Below, piece after piece: positions 37,701 to 49,894 of a stretch of DNA of 64,000 nucleotides; positions within the stretch are counted from its first letter, which is position 1; each line of letters starts with the position of its first letter. The stretch lies in the NCBI GenBank assembly GCA_025331565.1, contig JAFREQ010000063.1, positions 496,001 to 560,000 on the forward strand. The letters run 5' to 3'. A program made the translations under genes and the position numbers. The stretch comes from Holacanthus passer (taxonomy: Eukaryota; Chordata; Actinopteri; Pomacanthidae). The notes beneath the pieces were generated by a model. That model did not search any database. It saw only the letters and a program-made list of their open reading frames with translations, and had not been told where the DNA came from.

Positions 37701-39437
37701 GTTCTAAGAACATAGTCAAATTTTAAAGCTACATATTTAAAGATATTTTAGAGTTGGGTTTTTGGTGCAATGGAAGAATCTATATTTCTACGATTTCTTT
37801 TACTTCATGGGGAAATATTGTACTTTTTAATCACACCTCAAGTCGCTCATTACTTTTAACAGATTTTACATATAAAACTTATCAGCTTATTAAATGAGGC
37901 ATTGTAAGATATTAAACAGCACTAATAATAAAGAAACTGAAGTGGATGCCACCACAACCAGCTGAAACACTGAAGTAAAATATACACGATGTATCACCCT
38001 GAATGGCTCCTTTCTGCACAATGAGTGTTTTTACTTTGACAGTTTAAGTATATTTTCCTGTTAATATCTACTTCCTTTAACTTAAGAAACATTTTGCTCA
38101 CAGGTAATGGAGTATATTTTACATTATGGTATTTAGTAGTGAAGCATTTTGCTGCCATCATGAAAAAAGAAATCTGCTCAGTTTCTTCTAAAGAGACTCT
38201 TTTCACATTTTTTCAAGACATGTTTTATGACATATTTTCTCTTCATTGTTAGATATCAAATGATTCAGTTTTTACAAGAAACATTTCATAGCACATAATC
38301 TTATATCACAAAACTTTCTCCTTATTTCACAAAATCAACAAACACACATGCATTAATCTCAACTTACCTTTTCTCCTCTGAGGCTCCTGGGATGATTCTT
38401 CTTCTCCTCTTCTGTCTATATTCTGTAATTATAATTAAATATAATCCAGTGGGAGATCATAGAAATTTCCAGCTTCAGTTGTGTTTTCTTCCTCGTCTGA
38501 CCGCCACTTTCATACTTTTTAATGCTGCTGAAGATCCGCCATGTTTCTCTTCCTTCACCTGTTTCACCTGCACACACCTGGGTCTAATTAAAGCCAGGAG
38601 TGGTTGATTGGGTCTCTTTACCTCTGACTGGGCGGTGCATTAAACCAGTGATGGATAAAGTAGTATAAAGCCACCTTTTTACCTATGTGATGGCACAATA
38701 CTGACACTTGGCAATGTGTGTGAAAAAAGAAAAGAAAAAAGAAACTAATTTCATATTTGATATTTAACATTTCATATTTTATCCTTCTGTACTGGTCATA
38801 TATATCATATCATATTCATCTTCTCATGTACATCTGTAAATAATCCCGTTTAAATTTTTAAATTTGTAAATTTGGTAAATTTGTAAATACTTTTTTTTAG
38901 CCTGTTTATTTTCATTCTTGTTCTATCACCTTGCTGCTGTGCACTGCAAATTTCCCCACTGTGGGACGAATAAAGGTTTATCTTATCTTATCTTATCTTA
39001 TCTAATGTGCATTAAGTGTAGTTTTTGATGGACACAGGTAGACAGGCCTTCAGTAAACCAACAGCAGCAGCTCAGGTCAATAAAAATGTGTTTTGCCACC
39101 TGCAGTTTAATATCTACATGTGGGTGCTTTGACAACATTAAACCTTAAGCCTTAAGGAATGTGCCTCTTTCAGTTTGTAGGCAGAAACACTACAATCAGT
39201 TTTCTGCTCCTCAGACTCAGACTTAACAACCCTGAGCTGCTCTCCTACTACGATTTGCCAAACATGAACATGAAATGCGTCTCCCCTCTGTCTGTTCTCG
39301 AAGGAACCCACCAGGTGGTTGTTCAGAGGGACCCATTTGATGGAGTGCTGGAGCATCTCGCAGTGGGATTACTGGCAGGCATGGCGGCGGGGACGGCCAT
39401 GCGGTCCTTCCTCTGGATGCCCGTCTTTTTCTGCTGA
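34742..39437 (+). CDS. plekhb1: PH domain-containing family B protein (evectin-1 type), 6 coding exons
   Basis: Membrane-associated pleckstrin-homology protein; family members bind phospholipids and sit on post-Golgi/recycling membranes in sensory and neural cells. Coding exons: 34742-34778, 35511-35663, 37132-37234, 37326-37365, 37473-37563, 39304-39437. They total 558 nt, or 185 residues plus stop, and all junctions are GT-AG with matching phases. The PH domain begins at once (MALLRSGWLWRQ, then LKRWKLNWCDLWIDGSLCFY) and ends near residue 111 (SIAWKLTLLETRRNP). A YDPYDDSY segment follows, then a C-terminal hydrophobic stretch (LAVGLLAGMAAGTAMRSFLW) like the family's tail anchor. The arrangement and the THQVVVQRDP segment fit PLEKHB1 better than PLEKHB2. 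Human PLEKHB1 is longer (~243) because of a central basic segment absent here, as in shorter isoforms. For exon 6 I chose the AG at 39,303 since it alone keeps phase and family alignment. Confidence 0.9.
35745..35950. repeat. Dispersed repeat (family H) in plekhb1 intron 2
   Basis: 'cagttggtgaatatactgga' 'gcattaggagttggagga' resembles a common percomorph element with 'tttggtgaatataatggagc'. The 5' part is diverged. Confidence 0.45.
37790..37982. repeat. Dispersed repeat (family A), diverged copy in plekhb1 intron 5
   Basis: 'tattgtactttttaatcac', 'ttacttttaacagatt' and 'caaccagctgaaacac' follow the order of the 27.7 kb copy with many substitutions. Confidence 0.5.
38800..39003 (+). mobile_element. 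3' tail of a non-LTR retrotransposon-type element, plekhb1 intron 5
   Basis: Ends 'aatttccccactgtgggacg' 'aataaaggttta' followed by (TCTTA)n, the typical 3' terminus of a very abundant fish LINE-type family with a pentanucleotide tail. Only the tail is present; no reverse transcriptase remains here. The element points in the same direction as the gene and carries its own AATAAA. Confidence 0.65.
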
Positions 39438-39789
39438 GATGATTCCCATTACTGACACACAGCCAGTCTGTCCTCGCACACCTGGAGCCTGACATCAGCA
39501 CGTGTAGAAAAGCCGACTTCCCTCATCTTTTGTATCACCTCTTTCCAAATCATGTTCAGTTTTTGTCTTGTGTGCACATTTGCATATAAGACTTAAGAAG
39601 CTGAAAAGGATGCTGTGTAATTATATGTTCTTCCTGCTTGTATGTGCGACACACTGAATCTACCCATGAGCATTTGCAAACGTCGGGAAGTCAATTTTGT
39701 ATCTGAATGTTCTTTTATCTGCTGCCTGAATTTTACACTTCGCAAGCTTAATACAAGTGTAGTTTGTAAATGTGTTGCCTGGAATAGGA

Positions 39790-39795
39790 AATAAA
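39790..39795 (+). terminator. plekhb1: Polyadenylation signal of plekhb1
   Basis: AATAAA 353 bp after the stop codon, the first consensus signal downstream in the 3' UTR. Confidence 0.6.
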
Positions 39796-39829
39796 CTGAT
39801 GTATTAAAATATAATCTAAAATCATTGGC

Positions 39830-41195
39830 TGCACACAACAAGTCATAAAAGTGAATCTCTTGACACACAAGCTCTATAACTAAAATGACAGGATTTAGAC
39901 TCAAGTTCACAGGCTATATTCTCTGATGAAGCTCAGGAAAAAAAGATAGTAAGTGGACCTTGAGTTTGGATTGTTTGTCAAAGTCAGGAACAAACCTTGA
40001 TGGTTAACTTTTGAGCCCTAAAGATGAGAAGTCGCATTTGACGAAAAGAGCTTCAGAGCTGTCAACTGTTCTAAAACAACTGAGCGTGCTCCATCTGCTG
40101 ATGAGGACAATGAAAAGCTTCGGAAAAGTTTTCCGAGGTCAAGAATAAAACAAGAACCAAACCACTTTTAATTTCAAAGTGAAAACATTTAATCCTTGTC
40201 CTTAATAATCTGTATTAGTGTATATGAGCAATGCTTGTAGAAGTTGAAACCAAAGAACCAAGAAACTGAATAATTTGTTAGTTGGTTTGAGGTTCGTTGC
40301 CTCATCATATCAAGCTAGTGTCATCAGGTGATTGTCAGCTGAGATAAGGCAGTCAAAGGTTTTCCTCTACACATGTCTAATGGGAGTTAAACTGCATCCT
40401 ATTCCAGTGTCATCTCAGAGGAGCTGTGTTTCAAAGGTAACAACCACTGTGGCACCAATGTTCGTCCCATAAACCTGATTTCTTTAATGTCTGTAATGAC
40501 GACAGAAGATTAACTATTTCATCTCAGTTATTCGTCGTTTGTGCTTATGTTACAGTGGATTTCTCTGGTAAAATGGCCTTGTAACGGCTAAATAGCACCA
40601 GAAGGCACAACATTTCTGCAGCAGGGAACAGATCTGCCTATTGCCTAAAAGGAAAATTACGCTAATTTTCAAAGTGGGTCAAAACCCAGCTGGTTTCCCT
40701 GTGAGTAAATCTCTACGCAGTTAGCTACAACAGTTAATCAAGGAGGCTAATTTCCGTGTTAACTTTTGGTCAGACTTAGGGAATTTGACATTATTTATGT
40801 GTATTTGGAAAGCTTAAAAGGAATGTGCTGCTTGCCTCAATATACTCTGTATCAATATATCTCTGTAATAGAGCTGGCAACTGTAAACTTAACATGACAC
40901 ATCGGTCAAAACGTCTGAGAAATACCAGAATTTGTCCTTGAAGCAGTTGATGGTTTGCCATGTTTTTCAGATTGAGTCTGAACGTACAACCATGAACTTG
41001 TTGAATCTAAGATGAAGTCGAAATCAACCCTTGTGACATGAGTCTTTGCCTCTGAGGACATCAATCGCACTCACCACAGCTTATTTGGCAAGAACAGTGA
41101 AGGAACTCCATTATGCTCTGATATGTTTTCTAAATTGTGTGAATGTAGCACATTGTCTTTACAAAAATAATTATCACTTTCAGCAATTAATCGTG
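39830..41195. other. Convergent intergenic space between plekhb1 and sc5d
   Basis: The two genes converge here, so this should hold the sc5d 3' UTR (minus strand). I could not pick a convincing minus-strand AATAAA close to the stop. No other gene seen. Confidence 0.5.
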
Positions 41196-41199
41196 ATTG

Positions 41200-43409
41200 T
41201 TACTCCTCCTTGCATGTGACTCCTCTCTGAGCATGACCATTCACTTGTCCTCTACCCTTCACTCCTTCATCGACAAGCTTTCCCTCTGCTTGAAGTTTCC
41301 TGATCAGATCGTGGGGGCCCTTCCCCATCAGAGCCGACGGGTGCCTGTAGGATCGTCCCACGCGGTCCCACAGGGTGAAGTACTGGCCGTAATTGTAGTC
41401 GAAGAAGAGGTGGTGGTCAGTGTGGTGAGCTGAGCCGTTGATGACACTCGTCAGAGCGTTGGGGACGCGGTAGTCACCGTCATGGATGGAGATGGTCCAG
41501 ATGTTGACGAAGATGTACAGGGCCAAGTAGAGCACCTTGTGGAGGGGGAACAGGAAGGGGTAGATGTGGTATGGGAGTCCCTGCATGAAGCCATCTACAG
41601 GATGAAAGGCGTGGCTGGCAAAGGGAGAGGGGATCTTCCATAAGTGGTGTGGTTTGTGAAACAGCTGTTTGAGACAAAGACGACAAAGAGGTCAGAGAGA
41701 GACAGTTAATGCTTTCTCTGAAAATGTCTGTGACTTTTGCATAATTTCCATTTATTTAGGGTAATTATACAAAACTGTCAAATGGTGACCAATTGTTAAA
41801 GACAGATAAGGAGAGATACAGTGAATGTGGGTTGACAGTACTTCTCTGTTGTTTCATTTTGTTAGGGAATAAATAACAGATATACTAATCTATACTTTAA
41901 CCACTTTGACAGCTCAAAAACATACTCAACATTAGTTTTTTTAGCTTCATACTTGATGACTTTTCCAATTTTTTTGTGCTCACCTTGTAAATAAGCTTAT
42001 GATGTAGGAACCGATGAATCCAGTAGATACACATGTCGGTGAAAAACAGGAAGGAGATCATACTCAGGAAGAGCCCAGGCCAACCTGAAAGCACACAGAC
42101 CACATCACCACCAAGAACCGAGAAGAAGATGTGGAAACAATAAGGTGACGGAACAACTGAAAGCTGGTGAGAAGATTCTTCAACTTACCCAGCGGAGACT
42201 CACTGACGTTGTCGTACAGTTTGCTGTATCCTCTAACTTCAGCGAAGAACAAGGCCACTGTGGGAATGCTGATCCAGGGAAGAGAGGTCATCGCATATTT
42301 GATCTCCCTCTGAACCTGATTCTGAGTCGGAAAAAAAATATATATACATCTAAAATAGCTGATTAAATAAATAAGACAGGATGGATGAACATAAAAACAT
42401 AAAGAGGGTATATAAAGGATTTCTGACGATCGATGTGATAGTCAGAGTTGAATCTGGAGGCTTTGTGGACATGGCATTGACTGTTTTTTTATTGTGTTGG
42501 TGTAATTTATCTGTAATCGAGTGTCTTGGTTACTGTTGTGATGTTATGGCCACAAACAGAATCCACAACCTTTTAGCATGACTGGCTGACAGTGTTCAGG
42601 CTGGTGACATTCTTTACTTTTCCACCTGAGAAAAATACACAATCCCATGAAAGGATCAAATCCAACAATGAAATGAGCCGACTAACAACTATTGTCTGTG
42701 TATCCTCAGCGTGATATAGTTTATCCTTCATTACCATGAACACACACACTAGTTTATTCTGAGGCAAACATACACTATCCTGCTGCTGCAAACACACACA
42801 AGCAGCAAAATGTGTTAATTCGTGGCTGAAAACGGTCCCTAACAAACCCACTATGTTCTGTCTGCTGAGTAAAAACTACAGTGACGACTTAAAAGGTTTC
42901 ACACTAACTAAAATAATAATGGTTGTTAGGCACTAATGGTACTAACCCATTAATATAGATAAATGTACAATACAACACAATACAAAGTAAAAATCATGCC
43001 ATTAGTTCCAGCCTCTGAGGCCACAATACAACCTTCATAAAGGTTGTATGCATTGCATAACTAGACTGCATTTTATTCTCTAGGTGTTCCAATAAATTTA
43101 TCCACCTGCTGTAAATCCAAAGTTCAATTGATTGCTTCAGGTTTAGCAGTGCCAACACTCTGTTTATCACAATCATAAAATGAGATCCAGGCTTTGTACC
43201 TCTAAGAAGTGCGGGTGTTTCTTCAGGTTGTGGTCGAAGATGAAGAAGTAGCTGACGGCTCCCAGGCCCAGGTACAGGACCGCAGCCCCGAGGTTGGTCA
43301 GCACCAGCAGGCTGATGATCTGCCGCAGGGCCCCATCCTCAGGCCACGATGCGGGGTACACATACGGCGTGAGGACGTAGTAGTCGGCAACGTTCAGCAC
43401 AAGATCCAT
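41200..43409 (-). CDS. sc5d: Sterol C5-desaturase (lathosterol oxidase), 4 coding exons
   Basis: ER membrane di-iron enzyme that introduces the C5-C6 double bond into lathosterol to give 7-dehydrocholesterol, late in cholesterol synthesis. Coding exons in transcript order: 43409-43200, 42321-42189, 42084-41984, 41664-41200. They total 909 nt, or 302 residues plus stop (human 299); introns are GT-AG and in phase. The N-terminus MDLVLNVADYYVLTPYVYPA matches the family closely. Histidine clusters of the fatty acid hydroxylase superfamily are intact: H138-x3-HH (HRFLHH), H151-KP-HH, and HHTDHH at 228-233. Hydrophobic segments lie at ~28-60, ~83-95 and ~119-135, with another after the second box (YPFLFPLHKVLYLALYIFVN). 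Start is the first ATG after the acceptor, 8 nt into the exon. A non-coding first exon lies at ~44.86-44.95 kb. The C-terminal tail after WDRVG is the least conserved part. Confidence 0.97.
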
Positions 43410-44857
43410 GGTTGAATCTGTGAAGTGTGGAAAAGAGACACAGAGATAAAACGATCTGATATTCAATCGTTATGTAAGGACACATTATAAAAAAGATGCA
43501 TTTCGCAGAAGCCCTGCTGTTTCCTGTCACCTCTTGTATGAATCCTTGGTAACACTTGACATAGCCCACCCCTTTTATGAACACTTATAAGCTGAATTAA
43601 CAATTAAAATAGCCAAATAGCCTAAAATAGCCTAAATAGCCTGTAATGTATCCAGAACAGGTGAAGAACTGTTATAAATGATTGACAGTCAGATATAACA
43701 CAGATTGAAAGCTCCAGAGGAAATCTAGTAAGTGAACCTTGAATTAAGAACTGTTGCTGAGGTCGAGAAAGATTTTAAAATCAACACATCTTAATTAGAT
43801 TTGAACAAATCATAAATTGTTTCAAATCTGCCTGTAAAGGATTTGTTCACAGGTGTAAAATGTTTTATTGTTTTATAACACACTATGTTTAATTATACAT
43901 CATGAAATATGATTACAACTGATTTCATACTGTGTTGTAATAACTACATTATAGTGTGTTAAAAACTACTCAATTTTTAGTTTTTATCTATTATACTTAT
44001 GAACTGTTAAAGTGTATTTTTATAACAAAGGTCTTAAGAAATTTACCTAAGCAAACCTCTAAGGCCTTTATCCACCATCTGTCTTCACAATAAAACTGTT
44101 TAACTCCTTTTTGTGTCATGAAGCAAATTCTGTTTTCCCTCAAAATCTGACTGTATCAAATGATCTGTACATGAAATTTATCTGGCAATTTACTTTTTAA
44201 AAAGTGACATGTTTTTTAGCCAAATTATACAAATGTCTTCAAGATAAGGAATCATTAACACTGCGAATAGATCTTTCATGTGAAAGTATAACTGAACAAA
44301 CTACTGACAAAAAACCAAACAACTCTGGTCTTACTATTAAATCAAATTAAGTTATTAATGTAATGTCTTATTTTGCTGGTAGCTGTTGTTATGTTTAGTA
44401 CGAGCAGTACACAAAAGGTATTCACACATTACTGCAAACATTTCCCTCAGTGGATTTGTGTGTATTATATGTTTTATTTGATGGACCCCGACTGGACTTG
44501 TGGATTTGGACCTTTTGACCCTGACAGGTGGCCAAAAATCCAGACTGTACGATTTCACCACAGTAATTTTAATTCCCACAGTTACAGAACAAATCTAGTC
44601 AAATGGCCCATAAGCTGATGCACATTAATCAACATGGACGTCTTTGATAAACAATCTAAATCTGTAAAAACAAATAATCCAGATGTCTGTTTTCTACAAC
44701 ACGAACTTCCTGATCGACCGTAAACGTTACATCAGCGTCATTAAAATGTAAAGAATTTGATGCATTTAACAAACGTCTGCATCCCATAATAATATCAGCT
44801 GCACTATTTTACTATTAATATAAAGTTATAAGTATAATTATTCAAATATTACTGTAC

Positions 44858-44950
44858 CTTGTGTGGGTTGCTGCTGTTCCGGTACAGCCGTGCGTACTAA
44901 GCTAAAGGAGGCCGAGCGACCAATCCGGACCGACCTACTTTCTGCGTCAC
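44858..44950 (-). other. sc5d: Non-coding first exon of sc5d
   Basis: Minus strand ends CACACAAG|GTACAGT at 44,858/44,857, a good donor, with promoter-like GC-rich sequence and CCAAT boxes immediately upstream. The coding exon's acceptor (TTCACAG before 43,417) demands a leader exon. The 5' end is approximate. Confidence 0.6.
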
Positions 44951-45020
44951 AGGAAACGCATCCAATCAGCGCGTAGTTCCTCATCACGGCAGGTTTGTTG
45001 TGAACGCCGATTGGCCAATT
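44920..45020 (-). promoter_or_regulatory. sc5d: sc5d promoter: clustered CCAAT boxes and SRE-like motif
   Basis: ATTGG (inverted CCAAT) occurs on the minus strand at 44,962-44,966 and 44,920-44,924, and a palindromic ATTGGCCAAT at 45,010-45,019. ATCACGGCAG at 44,983-44,992 on the plus strand resembles sterol regulatory elements (ATCACNCCAC type). Cholesterol-synthesis genes are classically driven by SREBP with NF-Y at nearby CCAAT boxes, which this spacing would suit. A CRE-like half site (GCGTCA) is at 44,944-44,949. Confidence 0.5.
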
Positions 45021-45039
45021 GGAGGATCTGATCATGGCG

Positions 45040-45284
45040 TTACAGATCAATATTTATTTATAACCGGGGGGAAATTTAATGTCACAACAGCAGAGGAAGA
45101 ATGAAACACAGAGCAGAAAGAATAATACAAATAATAAATGAAAAATAATAATATCAGAAACACAATCATCAAGAGTTAAAAAGTAGTAAAAGTACTTGCA
45201 ACATGTGCATGCATACACTGTGCAAAATGGATTAAATGAATGTTATAAATTAAAAGATATAGATGTATAGAAGATATATTTTGC
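45040..45284. other. AT-rich intergenic sequence
   Basis: Low-complexity A-rich stretch upstream of sc5d, no feature supported. Confidence 0.5.
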
Positions 45285-45840
45285 ATTTGCAGGAAAAGTC
45301 CAGTTTGAGTCCAGCAGGACGTCAGATGTCATGGAGACAGAGAGGGGGTGAGTTATAAAGTCTGATGGTAACTGACAGGTAAGATCTCCTGGGCATCTCA
45401 TCGGAGCATGTTGGGTGTATGAGTCTGAGGATGCTCCAGCAGGTCGTGCAGGAGGTGGGAGGCGTTGCCTCCAGAGGATCCAGCTCAGCTCCTCCAGTCA
45501 TTCAGAAACCTTCTCTGCTTGTTGAGTTTCTGACTATCTTTCCCACAGCAGCATAAAAGGCAGCTCTGGCCACCACAGACCTGGAGAACATCTGCAGCAT
45601 GGTGTTGCAGATGTTCGAGCCTCTGCAGTAAGTCGAGCCGACTCTGGTGTACAGGGCCTCTGTGTTCCCAGCCTGTCATCCAGGTGCTCTCCAAAGTATT
45701 TGTTGTAGTGAACCAGCTCCACATCCTGCCCCTGGATGCATTCAGGGCTCAGAGGAAGCTTTGCTGCAGACTGAAGACTGACCCCTGTTCTACCACCAGA
45801 TTTATCCACAAACCCAGGTGATGCTCCATAATACAAACAT
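45285..45840 (-). pseudogene. Decayed LINE reverse-transcriptase C-terminal fragment
   Basis: Read on the minus strand in two overlapping, frameshifted frames, it shows pieces typical of fish L2-like LINE ORF2: a YNKYFGEHLDDRLG segment (normally YKYLGVHLDDRL), then fragments matching the following LQMFYQSVVAS...CWG and KLNKL regions, and a 3' part ending in HLLHDLLEHPQT-like sequence. Several indels and the absence of the upstream catalytic region make it a dead, 5'-truncated copy. Confidence 0.65.
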
Positions 45841-45849
45841 CCTTTAATA

Positions 45850-48020
45850 GCATAGACATTTTTTAATTCCCTCTTATTTTACACAAATACATACATTTTG
45901 AGAAAAAAAGCCCCTCATAGGTCACATTAAGCATCGAGAGCTCCTATCAAATTCTTATTCAAATTTTCCAAAACATATAACTTGATAGAAGCATTAAATT
46001 AAGTTCTGTGAAATGTTAATTTTAGCAAATTAGTATGGCAAAATTTCATTTGTGAGATTTATGAATGAAGTTTGATGTCCACAAGACTTTGACACGTCCA
46101 GCATGCATTTATTATTGTAAAGAACTGTTATTTGCATCTCCTAACTACAGGATTTTACAGTTACAGATTTTACCCATCTGGCCACAAGGTGTCGCCAGTG
46201 CTCTAAGGTACGAGAGGGATGAACCTCAGTTTTGGGACCTTGTGCTGTAATATAGTTGACTACAGGCACTGGGTTATACATGAATATTATAGTGATCCCA
46301 GTGGAGACTAATGAATTAAAAACATTCATATATTCAATATTAGACTCACTATAACCTCACGTATTAGGCTACAGGAATATTATGGGAATATTGCAGCAGA
46401 GGGACAGTTATAACTTTCCATAAAGCCTGTAATTTTATTTCTTTTATAGGATTTATAAGAAGACAGACCAGCTCAATTCCACTGTAAGGATAGAGATTAG
46501 TTTCATACCCTGGTTTTCCTCCTAATAAAGAGAATATACTCTCTGCTTTGTCCAGTCGTGGTGTGTTTTTTCATCTACATGTTGATGAGCGAACAACAGA
46601 ACTTTTCAGTTATTTCAGCCTCCTTTAAGAAAGTGATTTTGTCATTGTTTGAAGATTGGCTCTTATTTTCTTCTCTTGTTGCTTTCTTTCTTTATTCAGT
46701 TGCATTTTCTCTCTTTTCATTCTTCACTTTTAAAGAGGAGCCATTGCCAATTTTCTATCTGATCAATTTTCATTATGACATTTATATTACGATCAGAGGC
46801 TAAATAAAAAACCTCTTCTCCATCCACAGCACTTAAAATGCCACAAGGGACCAATAATGAATGTTAAACCTTGTAAATAAAAAGGTTTTGATCTTTTATT
46901 CACATTCAGAAGCTGAATGCTAGTTAAGAGCTTGGAGAATGTCAGGAGCCATTGCCATTGTTGTATTGTAATTTATTCTCATTTTAGATTCCTGGGACAG
47001 ATACAGGTTTATTTTTATTGGACGGCGGAAAAAAAACTGATGTTGCAAAAGTTGCTGTAATTTAATAAACTCCTTCTTTATGCAGTAGCTCTGACCATCG
47101 CTTTACAGTCCTTTCATTTTTTCAGCTATTTTTGGTCATTGTAAACAGCAGATTATAACCTATAGCTCTGTAATTAAAATATATAATGTCACCTAGTGCA
47201 ACTGATGAAAAAAACTTTTCCTTAACTAATGTTGGTGTCAACTCCTTTTGCCGCTATGTTCTGCTAAAATTCAATTTCTGATTCATTTAAACAACTTGAC
47301 CAGTATTTTATGTATGTATTGAATGCTGCCCTTCATATTTAAAGGGCTATTTTACCGAAATAACATCTTTCCATTGATGGTAGATAAGCTAGTGGAAGCC
47401 AAAGTGAAGTTCACATTATCCACATGATAAAGAAGAAATATAACAAACATGGTTGTGGTGACAGCTTTTTCACTTTGCTAACATTTGTCTCAGAATATAC
47501 AGTATCTTGTGTTTTCACTGATTTGTGTTTTCTGAAGCTCTTGTCTCCAAAGTTTCTTCACACATTGCTACTTTGCTCAGCTGGCAACACACACTAAAGT
47601 TATGGAACAGCAGCAACCAAAAACTGGAAACTGAGCACCTGTTCGACAACATTTCAGAGACTTGCAACAACATGCATGAACTGTTTCCCCCTCATTTTTT
47701 TGATGTCTAAGTGAGCTACGCATACTTTCAGACAAATGAGCTGCTGAAGTCAGTGGCAGTGATCATGTTTCTGATTTTCCTTCCATTAGCATGACATGCA
47801 GCCGTCTGCTGCCCTTTCAGCGTCACGCTCCTCTCCGCTCTGCCCGCGGTGCTGGAAGGACAGCAGATGGCTGCACTTTGGGTTTATCGATACAAAGCCA
47901 TAGGCCGCCTTATATCATAAATACGACTTCTTCTGTTCATGCATATGCCGACATTTGATGTCCTCATGTGACAAACGACTTAACGATCATAAATATAAAG
48001 ATTAAATGCTGCACTTAAAC
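45850..48020. other. Gene-poor AT-rich sequence
   Basis: No recognisable coding exon or family repeat. Short frames only. Confidence 0.5.
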
Positions 48021-48024
48021 AGAG

Positions 48025-48175
48025 CTTTTATACAGGGAGGTTTACAATATGCTTCTCATTCACACACATACATTCACACACTAATGGCAGCAAACTACCA
48101 TTTGGAGAAACCGGGGATCAAACTGCAACCTTATGATTAGAGGATGACTCGCTCAACCTTCCTCAGCCACAGAAA
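48025..48175. repeat. Dispersed repeat (family D), fragment
   Basis: 'cattcacacacatacattca' 'cacactaatggcagcaaact' then 'ggatcaaactgcaacc' and 'gaggatgactcgctcaacc'. The same order occurs in an abundant fish element that also supplies 'tatagcacctttcat'. Confidence 0.6.
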
Positions 48176-48179
48176 AAGA

Positions 48180-49890
48180 ATCGTTCCATTATGTATCTAA
48201 AAGCAATCGCAGCTTTAATAAATAGGAAGATGTATATTTGAGGAAATGTGTAAAGCAATAAGCTTCATTTACTTTACAGTAGTCATCACCTGCTTTGGGT
48301 GATTATATCAACATTTAGAATATCGTTTTGTTCACACATTGAATGCAACAGCTGTTCAATATCCTGAAAGCACGAGTAAATAAAGCCTGTTCTTTTAACA
48401 GAGCATTTGTTTGTGGGAGCTCGACTGGATCCGACTCCACTTTAGAAGAAAGTTGGTGTTTCGAGTGGAGTTGGAGCTGTCTAACAGGCTGTGAAGGCAT
48501 CTCCCTCTGTGTGCAGACACACATCAACCAATCAGGGTATCTGCAGAGAGGCAACCCTCACGCTGAGCCCCAGATAACCTGCTGCTCATCATCTCCTCAG
48601 TCGGCAACAACAGTGGATGAGTCACTTTGGGAAATGTAATCAAAAACTGGGGGAACTTGTCACAACTGGAGACACAGCGACGGCTCAACTTTCTGAACAT
48701 ACAGCATATATTTGATTATCTTGTCGCGGCGTTGATGTGACTAAGAATATGATTCACACCTCACCACACAGTTACTGCTCATAAATATATTATTGTCATC
48801 ATTACTATCTATAATAAAAACATACTCACCAAAGTAATTGCTGAGATTTGGAAATGCAGCTAAAATGACATTTTTACGCTCACTTATGGTTTTACCTCAA
48901 AATAAAATCATTTAGATAATCTGGCTAAACTGCAGGTTTGTTTACAACCTCTGATCATCTGCCGTGGACCTTGTTGCAAAGACCTGTTTATTAGACCAAA
49001 GCTCGAATAAACAGAAATTGTTCCTGAATTTTACCCAGAGACATTAATTAAGCAGACTTTTTCAGCAGCTTCATATTGATGGTGTTGCACGTGCACACCT
49101 GGCTGCTGCTGAGCACAAACTAATTGACATCCACATATTTCATATTGACCCATTAGTGCCACATTTTCTCAGCAGCTCCAGGCCAAAACACACACAACAC
49201 CGTCCGCAGTTCACTTACGAAAAGACCTGCGACCAAAGACTTGCAGATTCTTGGTCTTCCCGGGTTAAAACGCAGGTCGGATCAGAGCATCCTGCACATA
49301 AAGCCAGCCAGTCACGAGAACCACTTCACCTCCTCTTTGGATTTGGATGGTTCAAGTCACAGCTGCTGCTGTTTAGTCAGTATGAGGCTGCATCTGCTCA
49401 TAAATAACACAGTCTCATAAAATTTCATGAAATGAGAATTAACTCTGAAATGCAATTTATGTTGTATGAATACTGCAAACCTAATTTTCTTCTTTCACGA
49501 ATGGATTTATGTGACTGAAAAAAAAATAAATTGGAGGCCCATTTTCTGTTGTCGTACGAGATGTTCACATAACAGTTTCTATATTAGTACAAGCTGCACC
49601 TTTGGTTTAAAGCTGAATTAAAAGCAATGTTTGACATTTGGAGACACAAAGACTGACAGAGCAAAGCGTCTACACGGTATAACCCACTTCTGTAGTCATT
49701 ATAGAACCAACCCTTTCTCCCAGAAATTATGTTTTCATATTACTAAATTGTTTTCCTAATTACACTGTGATGCAAACGTGACAGCTGCCTAGATTATGTT
49801 CACAGACAATGTTTTGGAAATATGAAGCACCCCACTTGTGCACTGGAGCCATAAGGAGGTGGTTCACCAGAGACCAGGGTTTTCATCCTG
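48180..49890. other. Intergenic, nothing supported
   Basis: Open frames on both strands at ~48.3-48.6 kb and 49.2-49.4 kb have no family pattern, no acceptor/donor pairing and skewed composition. Confidence 0.5.
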
Positions 49891-49894
49891 AGTC

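Noticed and set aside
39159..39303. Upstream extension of the last plekhb1 exon using earlier AG sites
   Set aside because: An AG at 39,180 also keeps phase but adds ~40 residues unlike the family. The AG at 39,303 follows a strong pyrimidine tract and aligns with PLEKHB1.
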